Below, piece after piece: positions 1 through 8,092 of a DNA stretch of 64,000 nt. Every line of letters starts with the position of its first letter. Position 1 is the stretch's first letter. Under the pieces are notes generated by a model. The model was not told where the DNA came from and searched no databases. It saw only the letters and a list, made by a program, of their open reading frames with translations. This DNA comes from Pedobacter sp. PLR (GTDB lineage Bacteria > Bacteroidota > Bacteroidia > Sphingobacteriales > Sphingobacteriaceae): contig NZ_JAPIVQ010000003.1 in NCBI RefSeq assembly GCF_026239675.1, forward strand, positions 732,570-796,569. The letters are read 5' to 3'. Position numbers and translations under genes: made by a program.

Positions 1-1
1 T

Positions 2-1447
2 CCACTCTTATATCTTTCTTTTAAGGAAGATAAAAAGACAGTGGTTCCATTGAATATTCACATCACAGAAGAGCTTCGGATTGTATTGGTTTCCGGTCCC
101 AATGCAGGTGGAAAGTCGGTCTGCATGAAAACCGTTGGTTTATTACAGCTCATGGTGCAATCGGGTCTACTGATTCCGGTACATGAATCCAGTGAGGTGG
201 GGATCTTTGAAAATATCTTTGCTGATATTGGTGATGATCAGTCAATTGAGAGTGATTTGAGTACATATAGTGCGCATTTAACGAAAATGAGATATTTCGT
301 GGAGCATGCTTCTCCAAAAACACTGGTACTGATTGATGAGTTTGGTACAGGTACCGATCCTCAATTTGGTGGTCCGATGGCAGAGGCTGTGTTGGAAGTG
401 TTGAATAATAAGAAAGTGAGAGGGGTGATCACAACCCACTATTCTAACCTGAAACTTTTCGCAGGGAATACCCCCGGTCTGGAAAACGCATCTATGTTGT
501 TTGATAACGACCGGATGAAACCGATGTATATTTTGGAGCTTGGGAAACCGGGTAGTTCTTATGCGTTTGAAATTGCACAGAATATCGGTCTTCAAAAAGA
601 AGTACTGGAACTGGCAAGGGCAAAAACCGGAACGAACCAAAACCGTATTGACAGTTTACTGGTGGATCTGGAAAGAGAGAAAAAGCAGATTTATGATACC
701 AAACTGCATTTGTCGAATCAGCAGAATAAGGTGAAAAATCTGGTTGCAGAAAATGAAAAGCTGAAACTGTTTTTAGATGAAAACAGGAAAGTGCTGATTA
801 AAGAAGCGAAACTGGAAGCGCAGGCTATTATCAAAAATGCCAATAAACTGGTAGAAAATACAATTGCGGAGATTAAAGATAAGCAGGCAGATAAAATAGT
901 AACTAAAGAACTGCGTCAGAATCTGCAAAAGGTATTGGTGCAGCATCAGGTGAAAGAAGAAAAGAAACCTGAGTTAGCAGTGGCCTTAAATACGCCGATT
1001 CAGGTTGGAGATTGGGTACAGCTGAACAATAGTGAAACTACAGGACAGGTGTTAGAGATCAACAGAGACAATCTGGTGGTCGCTTTAGGAGAGCTACGTT
1101 CCGTATTGAAGAAAAACAGGGTTTATAAAATCAGTAATAAACAGGCTAAAAAGGCGGTTCAGAACAACTCCTATTCCGGCAGCATGTCGGAGGCTATTGG
1201 TAGTTTTACCGCTGAGCTGGATCTGCGTGGCATGCGGGGCGAAAATGCTTTGCATGAGGTAGAGAAGTATCTGGACAAGTCGATCATGCTGGGTTTTCCA
1301 TTCATTAAGCTGATTCACGGTAAAGGGGATGGTATCTTAAGGAAGCTGATCCGTGAGTATCTTAAAAAATATAGTCAGGTAAACCGTGTGGAAGATGAGC
1401 ATGCCGATAGAGGTGGTGATGGGATTACCTACGTGTATTTCAATTAG
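2..1447 (+). CDS. mutS2: Endonuclease MutS2, 3' part (5' end outside window)
   Basis: The reading frame is open from the first bases of the window, so the start lies upstream and only about 480 C-terminal residues are seen. They hold the MutS-family ATPase: Walker A GPNAGGKS at bases 95-118, a Walker B/D-loop block IDEFGTGTDP, and the ITTHYSNLK segment. A long charged coiled coil follows (about bases 640-960), then a C-terminal Smr nuclease domain (about bases 1205-1440) with LDLRG and HGKGDGILR. ATPase plus Smr is diagnostic of MutS2, which acts on branched DNA or collided ribosomes rather than in mismatch repair. Nothing visible is broken. Confidence 0.96.
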   Translation, partial: PLLYLSFKEDKKTVVPLNIHITEELRIVLVSGPNAGGKSVCMKTVGLLQLMVQSGLLIPVHESSEVGIFENIFADIGDDQSIESDLSTYSAHLTKMRYFVEHASPKTLVLIDEFGTGTDPQFGGPMAEAVLEVLNNKKVRGVITTHYSNLKLFAGNTPGLENASMLFDNDRMKPMYILELGKPGSSYAFEIAQNIGLQKEVLELARAKTGTNQNRIDSLLVDLEREKKQIYDTKLHLSNQQNKVKNLVAENEKLKLFLDENRKVLIKEAKLEAQAIIKNANKLVENTIAEIKDKQADKIVTKELRQNLQKVLVQHQVKEEKKPELAVALNTPIQVGDWVQLNNSETTGQVLEINRDNLVVALGELRSVLKKNRVYKISNKQAKKAVQNNSYSGSMSEAIGSFTAELDLRGMRGENALHEVEKYLDKSIMLGFPFIKLIHGKGDGILRKLIREYLKKYSQVNRVEDEHADRGGDGITYVYFN

Positions 1448-1459
1448 TTAAACATATTC

Positions 1460-1494
1460 AGGACATTGCTTGTTATCAAATAAAGCAATGTCCT
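1460..1494 (+). promoter_or_regulatory. 12-bp perfect hairpin abutting a start codon
   Basis: AGGACATTGCTT (1460-1471) pairs perfectly with AAGCAATGTCCT (1483-1494). The 3' arm ends at the base before the ATG at 1495. No T-run follows, so it is not a standard intrinsic terminator. It would cover the ribosome-binding region of the downstream gene, or act as a 3' end for mutS2. Confidence 0.6.
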
Positions 1495-2595
1495 ATGAAA
1501 ATATTGATGATCAGTGCATTGGCAATTTTGCTTTGCACTACTGGTTGCAAGAAAAACAAATCTAAGGGAACTGTGGAAACTCCGCTTCCCGATGCTGCAC
1601 TGAAAACAAAGGTGCTGACCGCTGGTTTAGCCTTTCCATGGGAAATCATTTACGGTCCTGATCAGCAATTGTGGATCACGGAAAGAGGGGGGAAGATCAG
1701 CAGGATCAATCCTCAAACCGGTGCCGTCACCTTATTACATACCATTTCTGAAGTAGTATCCAATGGTGAAGGTGGTTTGCTGGGGATGGCTCTTGCGCCA
1801 AATTTCAGCACTAATCCATGGGTATATGTGGTCTATGATTATGGAACGGGAAACAATTACAGGGAGAAAGTGGTCCGTTTTACTTATGCGAACGGGGCCT
1901 TAACAGCGCCATTACCGATTATTGATCAGATTCCAGCTTCCAGTATCCATAACGGCTCCCGGTTAATGATCAGCACTGATCAAAAATTATTTATCAGTAC
2001 AGGCGATGCCAGTAACGCGGCTAATGCACAATTGCAAAACTCCTTGTCCGGAAAGATCCTCCGGTTGAACCTGGATGGTAGTATTCCTGCGGATAATCCG
2101 ACTGCAAATAGTCCGGTTTGGAGTTTCGGCCACCGTAATCCACAAGGATTGATTCAGGTGGGCGATAAGATCTACGCTTCAGAACACGGCCCAAATAACG
2201 ATGATGAGGTCAATCTGATCCTCAAAGGACGGAATTACGGCTGGCCGAATGTGGAAGGTTTCTGTAACCTGCCTGGCGAACAGGTCTTTTGTGCCTCAAA
2301 TAATGTGGTAGAACCGATGTTCGCCTGGACACCTACCATCGCGACTTCCAGTCTTTCTTATTATAACTCGGATTATATTCCGCAATGGAAAAACTCTTTA
2401 TTGCTGCTTAGTTTAAAAGGTGCCAGACTCACACAGTTGAGTTTAAATGCTGGTGGCGACAAAATCACGGCTACTAAAGACTTTCTGGTCAATCAGTTTG
2501 GACGCCTCAGGGCCATTTGTCAATCTCCGGAAGGAAAGCTATACATCAGCACGAGTAATGGTGGTGATGATAAAATTATAGAAATCGCCAAATAA
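1495..2595 (+). CDS. PQQ-dependent sugar dehydrogenase family lipoprotein
   Basis: A 366-residue protein with a lipoprotein signal peptide; the lipobox TTGC places the acylated cysteine near residue 18. The rest matches the glucose/sorbosone dehydrogenase beta-propeller family: PWEIIYGPDQQLWITERGGK near the N-terminus, then SIHNGSRL, STGD, GHRNPQGL and YASEHGPNNDDEVN, which in the family supply PQQ, calcium and substrate contacts. It probably oxidises an aldose or related sugar in the periplasm; the substrate cannot be read from sequence. A 12-bp hairpin touches the chosen ATG; a second Met at residue 5 (base 1507) would also leave a workable signal peptide. Confidence 0.85.
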   Translation: MKILMISALAILLCTTGCKKNKSKGTVETPLPDAALKTKVLTAGLAFPWEIIYGPDQQLWITERGGKISRINPQTGAVTLLHTISEVVSNGEGGLLGMALAPNFSTNPWVYVVYDYGTGNNYREKVVRFTYANGALTAPLPIIDQIPASSIHNGSRLMISTDQKLFISTGDASNAANAQLQNSLSGKILRLNLDGSIPADNPTANSPVWSFGHRNPQGLIQVGDKIYASEHGPNNDDEVNLILKGRNYGWPNVEGFCNLPGEQVFCASNNVVEPMFAWTPTIATSSLSYYNSDYIPQWKNSLLLLSLKGARLTQLSLNAGGDKITATKDFLVNQFGRLRAICQSPEGKLYISTSNGGDDKIIEIAK

Positions 2596-2643
2596 ATTGT
2601 TCGAACACATTTTATACTATAATTTAGTAGCAAAACCTTATAT

Positions 2644-3345
2644 ATGATCAACAAAGTAGTTTCGGGTGCTGATGAAGCCATCAGCGATATCGAGAATGGG
2701 AACACCCTGATGCTCGGCGGTTTTGGGCTCTGCGGAATTCCTGAGAATTGCATTACCGCTCTGGTAAAAAAGGGCGTTAAAGATTTAACATGTATATCCA
2801 ATAATGCTGGCGTAGATGATTTTGGCATCGGTTTGTTGCTGCAAACGCGTCAGGTCAAAAAAATGATTTCTTCTTATGTAGGTGAGAATGCAGAATTTGA
2901 GCGTCAGCTGCTGACCGGAGAGCTGGAAGTAGAACTGATTCCTCAGGGCACGCTGGCCACCAGATGTATGGCTGCCGGATACGGGATGCCTGCAATTTTT
3001 ACGCCTGCCGGGGTAGGTACAGAAGTGGCCGAAGGTAAGGAAGTAAGAAACTTTAATGGTAAAGATTACCTGATGGAATATGCTTTTGATGCTGATTTTG
3101 CGCTGGTAAAAGCATGGAAAGGAGATACTGCCGGCAACCTGATTTTCAGGTCTACGAGCAGGAACTTTAATCCGGTGATGGCTATGGCCGGAAAGATCAC
3201 GATCGCAGAAGTGGAAGAATTGGTGGAGGCAGGGGAACTTGATCCAGACCATATTCATACACCTGGTGTCTTCGTTCACCGCATTTTTCAAGGTTCGGCG
3301 TATGAAAAAAGAATTGAGCAACGCACAGTTAGAACAAAAAATTAA
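2644..3345 (+). CDS. scoA: 3-oxoacid CoA-transferase subunit A
   Basis: A 233-residue protein of the CoA-transferase family I alpha type, with [11 protein letters not shown] near residues 25-35 and the [13 protein letters not shown] block of succinyl-CoA:3-ketoacid transferases. With the next gene it would form a heteromeric enzyme moving CoA between succinyl-CoA and acetoacetate, used in ketone-body or short-chain acid breakdown. Subunit B starts 17 bp downstream on the same strand, so the two are co-transcribed. An acetoacetyl-CoA-cleaving thiolase is encoded further along (22286-23464) but is not adjacent. Confidence 0.93.
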   Translation: MINKVVSGADEAISDIENGNTLMLGGFGLCGIPENCITALVKKGVKDLTCISNNAGVDDFGIGLLLQTRQVKKMISSYVGENAEFERQLLTGELEVELIPQGTLATRCMAAGYGMPAIFTPAGVGTEVAEGKEVRNFNGKDYLMEYAFDADFALVKAWKGDTAGNLIFRSTSRNFNPVMAMAGKITIAEVEELVEAGELDPDHIHTPGVFVHRIFQGSAYEKRIEQRTVRTKN

Positions 3346-3362
3346 TCCTGTAAATTATTTAT

Positions 3363-4022
3363 ATGTTGGATAAAGACGGAATTGCGAAACGTATCGCAAG
3401 AGAAATCAAAGACGGTTTTTATGTGAATTTAGGGATAGGTATTCCCACATTGGTTGCCAACTATATCCCGGAAGGCATCAATGTAGTGCTACAGTCGGAA
3501 AATGGCTTGCTAGGTATGGGCCCTTTTCCTTTTGAAGGAGAAGAGGATGCAGACCTGATCAATGCCGGAAAGCAAACGATCACCACACTGCCAGGATCTT
3601 CCATATTTGATTCCGCAATGAGCTTCGGAATGATCAGAAGTCAGAAGATTGACCTGACGATTTTAGGCGCAATGGAGGTTTCAGAAAACGGAGATATTGC
3701 CAACTGGAAGATTCCCGGAAAGATGGTTAAAGGAATGGGTGGTGCAATGGACCTGGTTGCTTCTGCAAAGAACATTATCGTGGCCATGCAACACGTCAAT
3801 AAAGCCGGAGAAAGTAAGCTCTTGCCAAAATGCACCTTGCCTTTAACAGGTGTAAACTGCATCAAGAAAATTGTGACGGAGCTTGCCGTATTAGATGTGC
3901 TGCCTGGTGGCGGATTCAGACTGATAGAAAGAGCACCGGGAGTGAGCGTAGATTACATCAGACAAGCTACAACCGGTAAGTTGTTTGCAGATGATGACGT
4001 GCCGGAAATGATATTAAATTAG
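3363..4022 (+). CDS. scoB: 3-oxoacid CoA-transferase subunit B
   Basis: A 219-residue CoA-transferase beta subunit. GIGIPTLVANYIPEG lies near residue 24, and QSENGLLGMGP near residue 43 carries the glutamate that forms the CoA-thioester intermediate in this family. Length is normal for subunit B of the bacterial two-subunit enzyme. It directly follows subunit A and is closed by a strong hairpin terminator at 4082-4118, so the two genes appear to make a complete bicistronic unit. Confidence 0.94.
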   Translation: MLDKDGIAKRIAREIKDGFYVNLGIGIPTLVANYIPEGINVVLQSENGLLGMGPFPFEGEEDADLINAGKQTITTLPGSSIFDSAMSFGMIRSQKIDLTILGAMEVSENGDIANWKIPGKMVKGMGGAMDLVASAKNIIVAMQHVNKAGESKLLPKCTLPLTGVNCIKKIVTELAVLDVLPGGGFRLIERAPGVSVDYIRQATTGKLFADDDVPEMILN

Positions 4023-4081
4023 TGTCCATCAGGTATAGAATACCAGAAGAAAACCGGCGCTAAAATCCCGGATAAACGGGC

Positions 4082-4118
4082 AACAAGAAAGGGACGCTTG
4101 ATGCGTCCCTTTCTTGTT
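4082..4118. terminator. Bidirectional intrinsic terminator
   Basis: A perfect 16-bp stem (4082-4097 with 4103-4118) with a 5-nt loop. It sits between the convergent CoA-transferase operon and uridine kinase, so it can stop both. The right arm runs into the kinase stop codon. Confidence 0.88.
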
Positions 4119-4765
4119 TACTCTGCTTTATGCTTTAAATATTTTATTTTTAAATCTGAGGAGATATCCTCTGTGATTTTAATGATGTCATCAGGAGTGT
4201 CGAAATTGTTGGTGATCAATTGATCACAAGTTTCTCTGTATGGCAACAAGTATTCTTTATAGGCAGGAACCACATGGTTGTGCCATTTGTAGGTAACGTC
4301 ATCTTCAGGATACCCTCTTTCCATACCGTCGCGTTTAATGCGTCGTGCTAAAGCAACAGACTCTTCTGCTTCCACAAATATACGGTGGTCTAATAAGGCT
4401 GCAATTTCTTTGAAATGCAAAATGAAAAGCCCTTCTACAATAATGATTGGAGCTGGATGGATTTCCAGAATTTTAGTGATTGCTAAAGGATTGTTGAAAT
4501 TGTATTCCTTCTTATAAATCACTTCTCCTTTGATCAATTTCTTGATGTCCAGAAGGAACTGCTGATCATCAATGGTTGATGGCAGGTCGAAATTGTAAAG
4601 CTTGTTTTCTTCCTGGCTCATCTCGCCTACAGGAATGTAATAGTCATCCTGAGAAACCAGGGTTACTTCATCGTTCTTAAAATGATGTAAGAAACAATTT
4701 AAAAAAAAGGTTTTACCGGAACCACTTCCCCCCGCAATACCAATGATAAATGGCTTATTGTTCAT
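4118..4765 (-). CDS. udk: Uridine kinase
   Basis: About 215 residues with an N-terminal P-loop GIAGGSGSGKT, SQDDYY (substrate-binding Asp region), NFDLPSTID and a lid with ARRIKRDGMERG, all standard for uridine/cytidine kinase of pyrimidine salvage. I start at the ATG at 4765, giving MNNKPFIIGIAG; a GTG four codons upstream (4777) is possible but less likely. The start overlaps the last bases of the LysM gene upstream on the same strand, so translation is probably coupled. Confidence 0.93.
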   Translation of the reverse strand: MNNKPFIIGIAGGSGSGKTFFLNCFLHHFKNDEVTLVSQDDYYIPVGEMSQEENKLYNFDLPSTIDDQQFLLDIKKLIKGEVIYKKEYNFNNPLAITKILEIHPAPIIIVEGLFILHFKEIAALLDHRIFVEAEESVALARRIKRDGMERGYPEDDVTYKWHNHVVPAYKEYLLPYRETCDQLITNNFDTPDDIIKITEDISSDLKIKYLKHKAE

Positions 4766-6020
4766 TATCTTGTCCACCGTACGTTAAATTACAAAAAAAT
4801 CTTTTATCTATAGCACCCAACGCGTCCGCCACGGCTTTAGTCATCACAATAATTACGTCTTTAGTAGATTCATTTTCCGTGAATTTACCTACCACCTTCG
4901 CAAAGGTAGATCTGTTGCTCATTGGATTGGTGATTTTCATTACGGTTCCAATTGGTGCACTGCGATGTAATACCAACATTTTTGAGGGATCAAGATCCGG
5001 ATCTGCAATCCATATTCCTGTTCCTTTTTCGTCCATTTGGTTTAAGCCATACCTGCTGGCCGGCAACCTTAATGACGGATTTTTTATAGAATTCAAAGTA
5101 TCCACCGGGTTTGCCGAAGGCACTGGTTTTTGTGGATATTGACCTTTGATCAGTAATTTTTGACCAACTCTTAAAGAGTATCCGGTCAGGTTATTCTTAG
5201 CTTTCACCTGATCCATCGATAACTTGTAACGGGTAGCAATAGAATACATGGTTTCATTAGAGGCTACAGTATGCTCAATAAAATCTTCCGAAGTATCTGC
5301 CGGGGCATTTACGGTTACCGGTTGATCCTGAACTGTTGCAGCAGGTTTTGTTTGTTTTTTCGGGAAGATAGGAATCAGAACTTCTTCTTTTGCTTCCTTT
5401 TTAGCAGGTTGCTGAACCACTATCGGTGTTGCAGGTACTGTGTTTGTTTTAGCTGCCACCACGATCGGAACTGCTGCCGTTACCGGTGCTGTTGTTGTCT
5501 CTGTTTCCGTAGTTTCTACGCCTTCGTTTGCAGGGATTTTTAAGATTTGTCCGATAGAAAGATTAATGGTGTTCAGGTTATTAACCCTTTTGATTTCACT
5601 AACGGTAGTGCCATATTTCTTAGCCAGCATACCCAGGTTTTCTTTTTTCTGAACAGTATGTTCTATTAGGATGCCATCAGGGTCAGTATTTTCATTCTTC
5701 TTTAGAATCGCATTTTTACCAGTCGCTGTGATTGGTGTTTTTGCCGCTGCCGGACTATTAAATGGAATATTGGTAGGTACTTTAATGATGACGCCAATCT
5801 GGAGGAACTTATTGTCGTTGAAAGTCATGATGTCTTTCGGGATCACATTGTATCTTCTGCCGATGGCATAGTAAGTGTCTTTTGCGGCTACTTCGTGGAT
5901 AATTAACTTTTTGCCATTCCGGTTTTCTACTCCTATAGAATCCCTTGTACTGGTATTGGCATTGGCAGTGGGTAATTTTAAAAGCACTGCAAATAACGAT
6001 ACTATATAATATTTATACAT
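4755..6020 (-). CDS. Secreted LysM-repeat protein with C-terminal RlpA-like domain
   Basis: Starting at the ATG at 6020, the protein is 421 residues with a signal peptide (MYKYYIVSLFAVLLKL, cleavage near ANA). It carries three LysM modules: one just after the signal ending IGVIIKVP, a second ending LSIGQILKIP, and a third ending YSLRVGQKLLIKG. These are separated by Pro/Thr/Ala-rich linkers. The C-terminal 100 residues resemble a double-psi beta-barrel (GTGIWIADPDLDPSKM, LHRSAPIGTVMKITNP). It likely binds peptidoglycan in the periplasm. No catalytic motif is obvious. The upstream in-frame extension to 6128 lacks signal character and is not used. Confidence 0.85.
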   Translation of the reverse strand: MYKYYIVSLFAVLLKLPTANANTSTRDSIGVENRNGKKLIIHEVAAKDTYYAIGRRYNVIPKDIMTFNDNKFLQIGVIIKVPTNIPFNSPAAAKTPITATGKNAILKKNENTDPDGILIEHTVQKKENLGMLAKKYGTTVSEIKRVNNLNTINLSIGQILKIPANEGVETTETETTTAPVTAAVPIVVAAKTNTVPATPIVVQQPAKKEAKEEVLIPIFPKKQTKPAATVQDQPVTVNAPADTSEDFIEHTVASNETMYSIATRYKLSMDQVKAKNNLTGYSLRVGQKLLIKGQYPQKPVPSANPVDTLNSIKNPSLRLPASRYGLNQMDEKGTGIWIADPDLDPSKMLVLHRSAPIGTVMKITNPMSNRSTFAKVVGKFTENESTKDVIIVMTKAVADALGAIDKRFFCNLTYGGQDNEQ

Positions 6021-6204
6021 TAATGTCTCTGTTAAATTTAATGAACAATTATACGAATAATAAAAGAAAGCGGGAATTTTGAATATTAAACGTTCATTCC
6101 AAGGGGGTATTGTCCCTCTAAATAACAATTTTCAAAACCATTTAATTTTCGTGTTGTTGTATAGGCAAACCCTATGATCGGACAAAAATAAAACAATATA
6201 TACT

Positions 6205-6684
6205 ATGGACGCAAAAGAAATTAGTTTAAATGAGAAAGAAGTAAGACCTATAGTGGACATGCTTAATGACTATCTAGCTAACTATCATATACATTACCAG
6301 AAATTAAGAGGTTGTCACTGGAATGTAAAAGGTCAGAACTTCTTCACTTTACATATCAAATTTGAAGAATTATATACCAATGCACAGTTAACAATTGATG
6401 AAATAGCAGAGCGTGTCCTTACTTTAGGTAAGCCACCACATAGCCGTTTTGTAGACTATATAAAAGAATCAACTCTTGAAGAAGTGAATACCATAGGCAT
6501 GAAAGACATGGATATGGTGGAAGAAATTTTAGCCGATATGGCTCATTTAATCCAGGTAGAACGTGATTTGTTGGAAGCCACTGATAAAGCTGGTGATGAC
6601 GGATCAAATGACATGGTCAACAGATTCATGCAATTCAAAGAAAAAAACACCTGGATGCTGAGATCTTTTTGTGGTAAAAAGTAA
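6205..6684 (+). CDS. dps: Dps-family ferritin-like DNA-protection protein
   Basis: A 159-residue four-helix protein of normal Dps length. NYHIHYQKLRGCHWNVKG and FFTLHIKFEELY contain the conserved His, Asp/Glu and Trp residues that make the inter-subunit ferroxidase site, and TIDEIAERVLTLG follows as in family members. Dps forms dodecamers that oxidise and store iron and protect DNA in stationary or oxidative stress. It is a single-gene unit with its own terminator at 6711-6742. Confidence 0.94.
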   Translation: MDAKEISLNEKEVRPIVDMLNDYLANYHIHYQKLRGCHWNVKGQNFFTLHIKFEELYTNAQLTIDEIAERVLTLGKPPHSRFVDYIKESTLEEVNTIGMKDMDMVEEILADMAHLIQVERDLLEATDKAGDDGSNDMVNRFMQFKEKNTWMLRSFCGKK

Positions 6685-6710
6685 ACAATCATTCCCCCTA
6701 ATGATCTGTT

Positions 6711-6742
6711 AAGCCGCTGTCTGATTATTCAGGCAGCGGCTT
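6711..6742. terminator. Intrinsic terminator between dps and the Crp/AraC regulator
   Basis: A 13-nt stem, AAGCCGCTGTCTG (6711-6723) with CAGGCAGCGGCTT (6730-6742), with a G-T pair, a 6-nt loop and a T-run after the right arm. It terminates dps and lies just past the 3' end of the convergent regulator gene. Confidence 0.88.
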
Positions 6743-6752
6743 TTTTTATTTC

Positions 6753-7730
6753 CTAAAGCGGTGGGTCAATCTGTTGTTGCAGGTAATTGTGTGGTGTAAT
6801 TCCTTTCTGTCTTTTAAATTCGTAAAAGAAAGAGCTGCGGGAAGAAAATCCGGCTTCACGACCTAAGCCATCCAGACTGTATTGCCTGCAGTGGTCTTTG
6901 TTTTGTAGTTCAGCCAAAATATAATTCACCCGGTAAGTATTGATGAAATGACTGAAATTTTGCTGGAAATATAAGTTGAGCAAATGCGATAAGGTATGTG
7001 AACTCACATTCAGCATTTCTGCGAGTTGTGCCAGCGACAATTTCTTCTGACGGTAGGGGTGATGTTCCTCCAGATAGGCTGCAATACTTTCTTTTGACAA
7101 CACCGTTTCCTCCCCCTGCCTGTTATAGGCACTCACGATCTTCTTTAGTGTGGTGATTTTAATGTTCAGATAGGAAGCCACGAGTTCTAATGGGATACGT
7201 GTAGCGTGATGCGGGTAATTCTTTAAAAAGTCGGCATATTTATCTGATGCCGTACCAATCCGGAAGAATACCGAACGGTGATGTGCAATCTTATAATAAA
7301 GCTCCATCACTTTTCTCATCACAATATTCATTTCCGGAAAATCTGCGGTCAGCTTTTCCAGATCGTCTACATGTACGCCCAGCAGTAAGGAATCTTCTTC
7401 TGCTTTGATGTCTTCCGTAGCTGGTACAATTCCATAGATTCCCTCAATGGCAGATACAAACTCTCCCTGAACACAAATGAAACTCGTGATGACTTGTTTT
7501 CCCGAAGTAGCCTCACCGGTTAGGATGCCTTCAATTATAAAGTATACAAAATAACTGTAGTCCCCCTTTCTCAATAAATATTCATTCTTCCTGACATGAA
7601 TTTCATAGCAGGTTTCACTGAGTTGTAGTTTGGCAGCTAAAGGGAGCGGAAAGAAGTAATCTAAACGTTCAAATACCGAATACAAATATTTTTGATCAGG
7701 CTTTTTTTTCTGGTGGAGCGGTGTAGGCAT
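6753..7730 (-). CDS. Transcription regulator: Crp-like sensor domain plus AraC-type HTH
   Basis: About 325 residues from the ATG at 7730; a TTG nine codons upstream also fits the frame. Residues about 25-140 look like a cyclic-nucleotide-binding-fold domain (RKNEYLLRKGDYSYFVYFIIEG). A Crp-like helical segment with IPLELVASYLNIKITTLKKI follows. The last ~105 residues form a two-HTH AraC domain: LSLAQLAEMLNVSSHTLSHL and the signature YSLDGLGREAGFSSRSSFFYEFKRQKGITP. Having both a Crp-type HTH and an AraC HTH is unusual. Target genes and ligand are unknown; the divergent neighbour is the UbiD-family gene. Confidence 0.82.
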   Translation of the reverse strand: MPTPLHQKKKPDQKYLYSVFERLDYFFPLPLAAKLQLSETCYEIHVRKNEYLLRKGDYSYFVYFIIEGILTGEATSGKQVITSFICVQGEFVSAIEGIYGIVPATEDIKAEEDSLLLGVHVDDLEKLTADFPEMNIVMRKVMELYYKIAHHRSVFFRIGTASDKYADFLKNYPHHATRIPLELVASYLNIKITTLKKIVSAYNRQGEETVLSKESIAAYLEEHHPYRQKKLSLAQLAEMLNVSSHTLSHLLNLYFQQNFSHFINTYRVNYILAELQNKDHCRQYSLDGLGREAGFSSRSSFFYEFKRQKGITPHNYLQQQIDPPL

Positions 7731-8092
7731 GGAGGAATTTGTGGTTTGCGGTTGCAAAATAGCTAAAAGTGGGTGTAAGATTATAATGTTGTACTCTTTA
7801 GGTGTAAAATTTTGCTATTTCATAAAGTTTCGCTGTTACTTTTGTTAAAAATGTAAACGTATTGTCTTTGGTTAATAGTTATTGTAATTAGTGCTAAACA
7901 TTTGTACCAGTTACCATTAGTCCGGGATTCTTATTATAGGTATTAAAGATTATGGAACGCTCCCATTTGTAATTGCTTCGACTGCTATTCCTGGCAGCGG
8001 AGCTTTTATTTTTATAAGAGTAAAGCAATATATCTCTTTTCTATGGAATGGCTTTAGGCCAAACAATAATAGTTTAATACCTTTGGTAGGTA
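7731..8092. other. Intergenic region between divergent regulator and UbiD-family genes
   Basis: A 362-bp gap without a convincing gene. TACTTTTG at 7837-7844 matches the Bacteroidota -7 box TANNTTTG on the plus strand, with a TTG 22 bp upstream, which is longer than the usual 19-20. If used, it gives the UbiD gene a leader of roughly 240 nt. That leader contains a GC-rich patch with CTGC/GCAG pairing and a following T-rich run (about 7975-8015). A closer TACCTTTG at 8078-8085 would put the transcript start at the start codon. Confidence 0.4.

Noticed and set aside
8078..8085. TACCTTTG as the -7 box of the UbiD-family gene
   Set aside because: No TTG at the right spacing, and it would force a leaderless transcript; the box at 7837 is at least as likely.
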